Source: Desulfobacterales bacterium (lineage in GTDB: Bacteria > Desulfobacterota > UBA8473). Taken from it: 64,000 bases of DNA. Made by a program: the position numbers and the translations under genes. The notes under the pieces were generated by a model that saw only the letters and a list, made by a program, of their open reading frames with translations, did no database searches and had not been told where the DNA came from. Of this stretch, positions 58,115-64,000 are shown piece after piece. The DNA lies in assembly GCA_016209225.1 (NCBI GenBank), contig JACQWO010000069.1, positions 101,324 to 165,323 on the forward strand. Reading direction: 5' to 3'. Positions within the stretch are counted from its first letter, which is position 1, and the number at the start of each line of letters is the position of its first letter.

Positions 58115-59074
58115 CTCGTCTCTATCATGAAAGTGATACCAAGATACCAAATGCCGTTTCATGTCCTTAGATGGATCAATAATACACAGTAGTCTTTTCA
58201 ATTGTTTCTTGCTGTCTGAAAGCCACCAATTGATGATATTGCTCTTGTCTGTCTGGTCAGGTCTATTTATCCAGAACACGTTCGACAATTCTTTCGGGTC
58301 ATTTCGCTTAAGTTCCAGTTGTTCAGAAATAGCGCCCGCGATTAGGTCCGAAACTGACAGAAAATCCTCGATCTGCATGGTGCCGTTGTCACAGCGAGAC
58401 GTTCCACAGCGGCAGTGACCAAGAGAAAAACTAAGATATAGGCTGCTAATCCAACCGAAGAGCTGAGTAAGGTCAATCACGCGCTGATCGTTTGCCGCTA
58501 TGCTGTCCTCATCCGTAAACCATAATACATCTTGTCCTGGTCTACATAGCCCAGATAGAAGGAAACTGAGGAAATGGGTGGCTACAAATGCTTTTTCGAG
58601 AACACTTTTCTTCCACTTTGTGAATGAGGCAAAGTCTGGGTTTGTAAGATCCAATGGAGGGTTCGGAAAGATAGATTCAGAGCGCTTATTCATGGCCACT
58701 GAGAAAGAGAGTCCCTCAAGGGTATCGGCTGCCTGTAACAACGGTACTAATGCCTTTTGTCTTTGAATGTCGTTTAGTCGTTTAAAGGACATCCGCCGGG
58801 AATCCGAGAAAAAAGTCTCTCTAATTGCTATTCGTTTCCGTTCCCAGCTTTGCCATGCATCTAACGAAACGAGTAAGAAGGAATACACTATGTAGGGAGA
58901 ACGCGACGATTCACCGCTGTAGTCAGACCCAAGCAAAAGAGTATGAGCGCGGCGAAGATTCGGTAGACTATCCGCATTAGTGTTCTGTAACTGCAAGAGG
59001 TTTCGATTGAGAATATCAAAGATGGTTCTATCGGGAACCGGCACCGGATTCCAATATGCATGTGAAGTATTCAT
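58109..59074 (-). CDS. Hypothetical 321-aa protein (integron cassette ORF)
   Basis: Stop codon lies inside attC; CRCGTSRCDNG cysteine cluster; no family recognised. Confidence 0.7.
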   Translation of the reverse strand: MNTSHAYWNPVPVPDRTIFDILNRNLLQLQNTNADSLPNLRRAHTLLLGSDYSGESSRSPYIVYSFLLVSLDAWQSWERKRIAIRETFFSDSRRMSFKRLNDIQRQKALVPLLQAADTLEGLSFSVAMNKRSESIFPNPPLDLTNPDFASFTKWKKSVLEKAFVATHFLSFLLSGLCRPGQDVLWFTDEDSIAANDQRVIDLTQLFGWISSLYLSFSLGHCRCGTSRCDNGTMQIEDFLSVSDLIAGAISEQLELKRNDPKELSNVFWINRPDQTDKSNIINWWLSDSKKQLKRLLCIIDPSKDMKRHLVSWYHFHDRDEA

Positions 59075-59088
59075 ATTTTATCTTTTAG

Positions 59089-59095
59089 GCTTAAC
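59089..59095 (-). other. Core-type GTTAAGC (GTTRRRY) 15 bp upstream of the cassette ORF start
   Basis: Perfect consensus core without flanking palindrome; possible attI-side junction or relic. Confidence 0.45.
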
Positions 59096-59264
59096 AATTA
59101 ATATACGTAATACTTAATTACCCTGCTGACAAACATCACTATTGAAAAGATATGTGTAATTTTATAGTTATTGATGATCAAAGTCAAAGGTTATTCTTGA
59201 AAATATCCCGATAATATGCTTATTATCATAAAACACATAATACGTATAATAGCGTTGCTTTGAC

Positions 59265-59355
59265 CGGAAGCGGGGATACTTGGGGACGGACGCACTTGGG
59301 GACGTTGGGACGCACTTGTACTTGTGTACTTGGGGATTGTACTTGGGGTTCTATT
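59265..59355. repeat. Iterated (TACTT)GGGGAC word region
   Basis: ATACTTGGGGACGGACGCACTTGGGGACGTTGGGACGCACTTGTACTTGTGTACTTGGGGATTGTACTTGGGG. Confidence 0.75.
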
Positions 59356-59603
59356 TGTGATATTTATAGCCATAACGTTGTTCAGCCCTCTCGATTGCCT
59401 TCGTAACACCCGATGTATTCACGCCTGCCCCGCTGGGGCGGTAGGCAAGCAATGCACAGGCAGATGTTCGCTTCAAAGGGAATTTTTTCACTTTTCAGGA
59501 TGAACTCAATTAATATTGACTTTATTATGAACAAACTATATATACAATGAAACCCCATTGGATTAATTGGCATATTAAAAACGAATGGAGGAAGGGGAGA
59601 TTT

Positions 59604-60362
59604 ATGAAGGCATTAATTGGAAAATGGCTCCTTTTGTTGGTGTTCTTATTTCTATCATTATCGATAACCAGTTGTTTTTGGACAAAAGAGAGGAAGGTTA
59701 ATACCGTTGAGGGGTTGTTTAATCAAGCTTTTGCTTACTATCAAGATGAAAAATACAGAAAAGCACGGGAGGCCTTTGAGGAACTGAGAGACAATTACCC
59801 TTTAAGTAAATATTCCATTGTGGCAGAGCTGAGGATAGCCGACTCCTATTATCACGAAAAGGAATACAGTGAGGCCATAGCTCATTATGAAGATTTCAGA
59901 AAACTCCATCCCACCAATCCCGTTATCTCTTACGTCATATATCAGACAGGTATGTCTTATTTTAAACAGATTCTATCCATAGACCGGGATCAAACATTCA
60001 CTGAAAACGCCGTCAAACAATTTGAATATCTTATCTCCAGGTATCCTTCCACCACTTATGCAAATTCAGCCCAGAAGATGCTGGAAATATGCAAAGAGAA
60101 GCTGGCCCAGCGTGAGTTTTATGTGGGGCGTCTCTATTTTAAAGGAAAGAAATACACCTCAGCTCTCTACAGGTTTAAAGGGATATTAGAAAATTATCCT
60201 AAAGCCAGCATTACAGACACGGTATACCTCTATGTTGGAGAGTCCTATCTGTCCCTAGAGGAGAAAGAAAAAGCAAAGACTGCGCTTGCTCATTTGGTGG
60301 AAAACTATCCGAAGAGTGAGCACTACGGTAAAGCTCAGAAGCTTTTGGCAAAACTCAGGTAG
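59604..60362 (+). CDS. BamD-like outer-membrane assembly lipoprotein
   Basis: Lipobox SITSC; TPR-like repeats AREAFEELRDNYPLSKYSIVAELRIADSYYHEKEYSEAIAHYEDFRKLHP. Confidence 0.88.
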   Translation: MKALIGKWLLLLVFLFLSLSITSCFWTKERKVNTVEGLFNQAFAYYQDEKYRKAREAFEELRDNYPLSKYSIVAELRIADSYYHEKEYSEAIAHYEDFRKLHPTNPVISYVIYQTGMSYFKQILSIDRDQTFTENAVKQFEYLISRYPSTTYANSAQKMLEICKEKLAQREFYVGRLYFKGKKYTSALYRFKGILENYPKASITDTVYLYVGESYLSLEEKEKAKTALAHLVENYPKSEHYGKAQKLLAKLR

Positions 60363-63006
60363 CGGCAGTTTTCTTAACTATCTCATAAATACTCTCTAGT
60401 GCTTTATCAAGATATTTCAAGTTGTTTCCCCCGGCCTGAGCCATATCTGGTCTGCCGCCACCACTTCCACCAACCATTCCGGCAATCTCATTTATTATCT
60501 TGCCTGCATCAAATCTATTGGTAATATCTTTTGTAACCACAAGAACCAACATGATATCTTTATCCTTTTGCCCAGCAAGGAGGACAATTCCTGATTTCAA
60601 TCGACCTCTCAACTTGTCAGCTAACTCCCTTAAGCCTTTTTGGTTATCTATATTTACCTTTACAGATAATACGTTAATCCCTTCAACCTCCTTAATCAGA
60701 TCTAACAGGTCTTCTGATTGCTTGCTTGCAAATCTGCCTTGAAGAGACTCTACCTCCTTCTCCAGATTTTTGTTATGCCGGAGCAGCTTCTCTACTTTGT
60801 CTACTATCTCATCCTTCCTGGCTTTCAGGATTAATCCAATCTCTTCTAATATGTCTTCTTCCTTGTTTATGTGCCTTAATGCCTCCTCACCTGTTAATGC
60901 CTCTATCCTCCTTACCCCAGCGGCGATACCGGATTCGTTGATTATCTTAAAAATACCAATGTCCCCTGTGCGTCTTGTATGGGTACCCCCACAGAGCTCC
61001 TTGCTATAACCAGGTATTTCCACAACCCTCACTTCATTGCCGTATTTTTCCCCAAAAAGGGCTGTGGCCCCGCTTTCTAAAGCCCTTGTAACTGGCATCA
61101 CGTGCGTTTCAATCTCTATGTTTTCCCTAATCTTTTGATTGACCCGTTCTTCTACCATAAGGAGCTCTCTACTGGTTATCTGAGAGAAATAGGTAAAATC
61201 GAAACGGAGCCTTTCAAAGGCAACAAGGGATCCCGATTGTTTAACATGGTCTCCCAACACCTCCCTCAGGGCAGAGTGGAGCAAGTGGGTCGCTGTATGG
61301 TTGTTGGCAATTTTTTGTCGTTTATCTTTGCTGAGGCGAAAAGATACTTTGTCATCCTTTTTAATAGAACCCTTTTTGATTTCACCTCTATGAACAATCA
61401 AATTTGGCAGGGGCCTCAAGGTATCCTCTACCTCAAAAAAAAGGAAATCGTTTATGATTGCCCCAGTATCTCCAATCTGCCCCCCTGATTCCCCATAAAA
61501 AGGGGTATGTTTTGTCACAACTTCAATATAATCTCCCTCATAAGCGGATTCCACTTCCTTGCCATCCTTAATAATGGCCAGTACGGAGCCTGATATGTCA
61601 ATGCCCTCGCTTTCATACCCGGAAAAGGAGGATTCAATTTTATCCTTGACAAGCCTTTTATATATCTCAGAAACTCCTTCTTCACCCGACCCTTTCCATG
61701 ATTCTTTTGCCCTCTTTCTCTGTTCATTCATAGCCTTTTGAAACCCTTTTTCATCAATTGCAAACCCTTCATCCTTCACCGCGTCACATGCCAGATCTAC
61801 TGGGAATCCGTAGGTATCGTAGAGTTTAAAAAGCAGATAGCCTGGAATTTGTTTTTCCTTACTGTCCTTTAATCTTTCCATCTCTTCATTCAATATGGCA
61901 AGACCACTACTCAGAGTCTGGGAGAAACGTTCTTCTTCATTATGGATGATTTTGGCTATATAATTCCTTGCATTTGCAAGTTCAGGATAAGCTTCCCGCA
62001 TAACATCCACCACAGTGCCTGAGACTCTATACAAGAAGGGTTTATCCAGACCCAGCATCTTTCCATGACGGGCAGCTCTCCTCATAATACGCCTAAGGAC
62101 ATATCCTCTACCCTCATTGGAAGGCAGCGCCCCGTCCCCTATGAGGAAGGTTATAGCCCGGCTATGATCTACTATAACCTTCATGGAGACATCATCTCTC
62201 TGATTGTCATCATACTTTCTTTCGGAAATCTCCTCTACAAAGTCAATCAATACCTTAAACAGGTCAGTATCATAGTTGGTCTTTACCCCCTGGACAACGG
62301 CGCTTATCCTCTCCAGTCCCATACCTGTATCAATGCTGGGCTTGGGAAGAGGGGTCAATGCTCCATCTGAGTTGCGGTCAAATTGCATAAAAACCAAATT
62401 CCATAGTTCTAAGAACCTATCACAATCACACCCCGCCTTACAGGTGGATTTTCCACATCCCACATCCTTTCCCTGGTCTATCAGGATCTCTGAACAAGGG
62501 CCACAGGGTCCCGTCTCTCCCATTGCCCAGAAATTATCTTCTTCTCCCATCCTGATAATCTTACTATCTGGCGCTCCAATCCTATCTCTCCAGATATCAA
62601 AAGCCTCATTATCATCCTTAAACACGGTAATCCACATCTCATCATGAGGAAGACCCAATTCCCTGGTCAGAAACTCCCAACTCATCTCAATTGCCTCTTC
62701 CTTAAAATAATCACCAAAAGAAAAGTTGCCCAACATCTCAAAGAAGGTATGATGACGCGCAGTTACCCCTACATTTTCCAGATCATTGTGTTTGCCCCCC
62801 GCCCGAACACATTTTTGAGACGTTACAGCCCGGGAATATTCCCTCTTCTCTTCCCCCAAAAACACCCCTTTGAACTGAACCATACCCGCATTGGTAAATA
62901 GTAGAGTTGGGTCTTGTTTAGGGATTAATGAGGAACTACCGACTATCGCATGTCCCTTTTTTTCAAAGTACTTCAAAAATCTTTGTCTTATTTCACTGCC
63001 TGTCAT
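60355..63006 (-). CDS. alaS: Alanyl-tRNA synthetase
   Basis: SEIRQRFLKYFEKKGHAIVGSSSLIP, FTNAGMVQFKGVFLG, HTATHLLHSALREVLG, CGGTHTRRTGDIG, GGSGGGRPDMAQAGG. Confidence 0.98.
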   Translation of the reverse strand: MTGSEIRQRFLKYFEKKGHAIVGSSSLIPKQDPTLLFTNAGMVQFKGVFLGEEKREYSRAVTSQKCVRAGGKHNDLENVGVTARHHTFFEMLGNFSFGDYFKEEAIEMSWEFLTRELGLPHDEMWITVFKDDNEAFDIWRDRIGAPDSKIIRMGEEDNFWAMGETGPCGPCSEILIDQGKDVGCGKSTCKAGCDCDRFLELWNLVFMQFDRNSDGALTPLPKPSIDTGMGLERISAVVQGVKTNYDTDLFKVLIDFVEEISERKYDDNQRDDVSMKVIVDHSRAITFLIGDGALPSNEGRGYVLRRIMRRAARHGKMLGLDKPFLYRVSGTVVDVMREAYPELANARNYIAKIIHNEEERFSQTLSSGLAILNEEMERLKDSKEKQIPGYLLFKLYDTYGFPVDLACDAVKDEGFAIDEKGFQKAMNEQRKRAKESWKGSGEEGVSEIYKRLVKDKIESSFSGYESEGIDISGSVLAIIKDGKEVESAYEGDYIEVVTKHTPFYGESGGQIGDTGAIINDFLFFEVEDTLRPLPNLIVHRGEIKKGSIKKDDKVSFRLSKDKRQKIANNHTATHLLHSALREVLGDHVKQSGSLVAFERLRFDFTYFSQITSRELLMVEERVNQKIRENIEIETHVMPVTRALESGATALFGEKYGNEVRVVEIPGYSKELCGGTHTRRTGDIGIFKIINESGIAAGVRRIEALTGEEALRHINKEEDILEEIGLILKARKDEIVDKVEKLLRHNKNLEKEVESLQGRFASKQSEDLLDLIKEVEGINVLSVKVNIDNQKGLRELADKLRGRLKSGIVLLAGQKDKDIMLVLVVTKDITNRFDAGKIINEIAGMVGGSGGGRPDMAQAGGNNLKYLDKALESIYEIVKKTAAT

Positions 63007-63020
63007 TACCGATCCCCAAA

Positions 63021-63081
63021 TCAGGAGTCAGAAGTCAGAATGGAAATAATTTTTTTTCTGGATTCTGACTCCTGACTTCTC
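63021..63081. repeat. Iterated-word palindrome (GAGTCAGAAGTCAGAAT word)
   Basis: AGGAGTCAGAAGTCAGAAT ... ATTCTGACTCCTGACTTCTC. Confidence 0.8.
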
Positions 63082-63193
63082 AAGTTTGTTACGAAGCAAC
63101 TAACTTGATAGTATAGGAATTTCCTTTTTAACAAGAATAGTGTGCCGTGGACAGGGTAACTTACCCCGCCAGAAAAAGATTTTCTAACGGGAC

Positions 63194-63607
63194 TTAGAAA
63201 GGTATGTCATCCTCAGTATCAAAACTCGCATCCTGTTTAGGACTACCCTCAAAATCCTTCTTAGTCCTATCTTGGTCAGCAGGGCTTCCTAACATCTGCA
63301 TGTTGGAAGCAACAACTTCGGTTGCCCATCTCTTGTTGCCCTCTTTATCTTCCCATGAACGGGTCTGTAACTCGCCTTCAATGTAAACCTGCTTGCCTTT
63401 TGACAGGTATTCCCCGCATATCTCTCCCAGCCTTCTCCATGCTACGATACGGTGCCACTCTGTTTTCTCTTCCTTTTCCCCCTTTTGATTGGCCCATTTC
63501 TTAGTGGTGGCTATGCGGAAAGTAGCTACAGCCGTTCCATCGCTGGTATATCTTACTTCCGGGTCCGCTCCCAATCTGCCGATTAGCATTACCTTATTTA
63601 CTGACAT
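63194..63607 (-). CDS. ssb: Single-stranded DNA-binding protein
   Basis: [38 protein letters not shown] ... acidic tail DTEDDIPF. Confidence 0.97.
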   Translation of the reverse strand: MSVNKVMLIGRLGADPEVRYTSDGTAVATFRIATTKKWANQKGEKEEKTEWHRIVAWRRLGEICGEYLSKGKQVYIEGELQTRSWEDKEGNKRWATEVVASNMQMLGSPADQDRTKKDFEGSPKQDASFDTEDDIPF

Positions 63608-63711
63608 GGCTCCCTCCCTGTTCCTGCCTAAAATGGAAAAAACTTGACAAAGATAAGAATTTAATTAGGATATTTGTAACATAATTATTTCTAAATTCCA
63701 AAGATTTTATT

Positions 63712-63865
63712 GAGACTTTTGCAAAACTATTCATGTTTTGAAAAAGTACCCCTGAGAGCGAATTGCATAGATTTTTTGGGGAACCTTTCTTAGCGAGCGT
63801 AATGTAAAAAATTCACATGTTTGAGCCCGAAGGGCGAGTTTGTGAATTTTCAATGAAGCAAGCTT
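63712..63865 (+). repeat. ~210-bp palindromic repeat copy, truncated
   Basis: GAGACTTTTGCAAAACTATTCATGTTTTGAAAAAGTACCCC...AATTTTCAATGAAGCAAGCTT, then switches to GATGGACTCGTAAAAAGTC. Confidence 0.85.
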
Positions 63866-64000
63866 GATGGACTCGTAAAAAGTCAGGCATCCCTTATGCA
63901 GTCATTATGAGCGGATGCCCATAACGACGGTCAAATAGGGTGAAAATTTTTCTCAGTTGGCCCCAAGCCTTCGAAAAACGTTCTTTGACAACATAAATAG
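63866..64000 (+). mobile_element. Possible end of an element sharing the 153-bp MITE terminus (runs off window)
   Basis: GATGGACTCGTAAAAAGTC matches the MITE right TIR, preceded by AAGCTT (AANNTT-type target); sequence then differs from the MITE. Confidence 0.5.

Noticed and set aside
1-64000. tRNA/rRNA genes and known riboswitches
   Set aside because: None could be recognised reliably by eye; tRNAscan-SE and Infernal/Rfam would be needed.

Overview
64 kb chromosomal window, gene content suggesting an anaerobic Desulfobacterota-like (former Deltaproteobacteria) bacterium; the taxonomy is inference. Housekeeping genes: surE, LysM/M23 lipoprotein, mutL, argF, hppA, acs, bamD-like, alaS, ssb. 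A signalling/transport island lies at 16.6-28.4 kb: two histidine kinases, three receiver-only regulators, an NtrC-type regulator, a TauE/SafE permease, small membrane proteins and a PEP-synthase-like phosphotransferase without a recognisable PEP-binding barrel. A hox/hyp-type [NiFe]-hydrogenase supercluster lies at 28.4-47.1 kb, with a HoxF-GltD fusion and a sensor/SBP/receiver block between structural and maturation genes. The main non-standard signals are: (1) two decayed integron modules about 54 kb apart, with four attC-like hairpins each carrying an extrahelical base and toxin-antitoxin cassettes: 1.2-3.5 kb with a truncated IntI, and 57.4-59.1 kb without an integrase; (2) a dense set of intergenic palindromic repeats: a ~210 bp family (6 copies), a 153 bp MITE with 6-bp AANNTT target duplications that supplies stop codons, and elements with constant ends (GTAACTAYTCAGG) around unrelated iterated-word palindromes; (3) palindromes read in frame inside hypF; (4) a ~175 bp repeat upstream of both hoxE and acs. 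Everything was read by eye; no searches were run.
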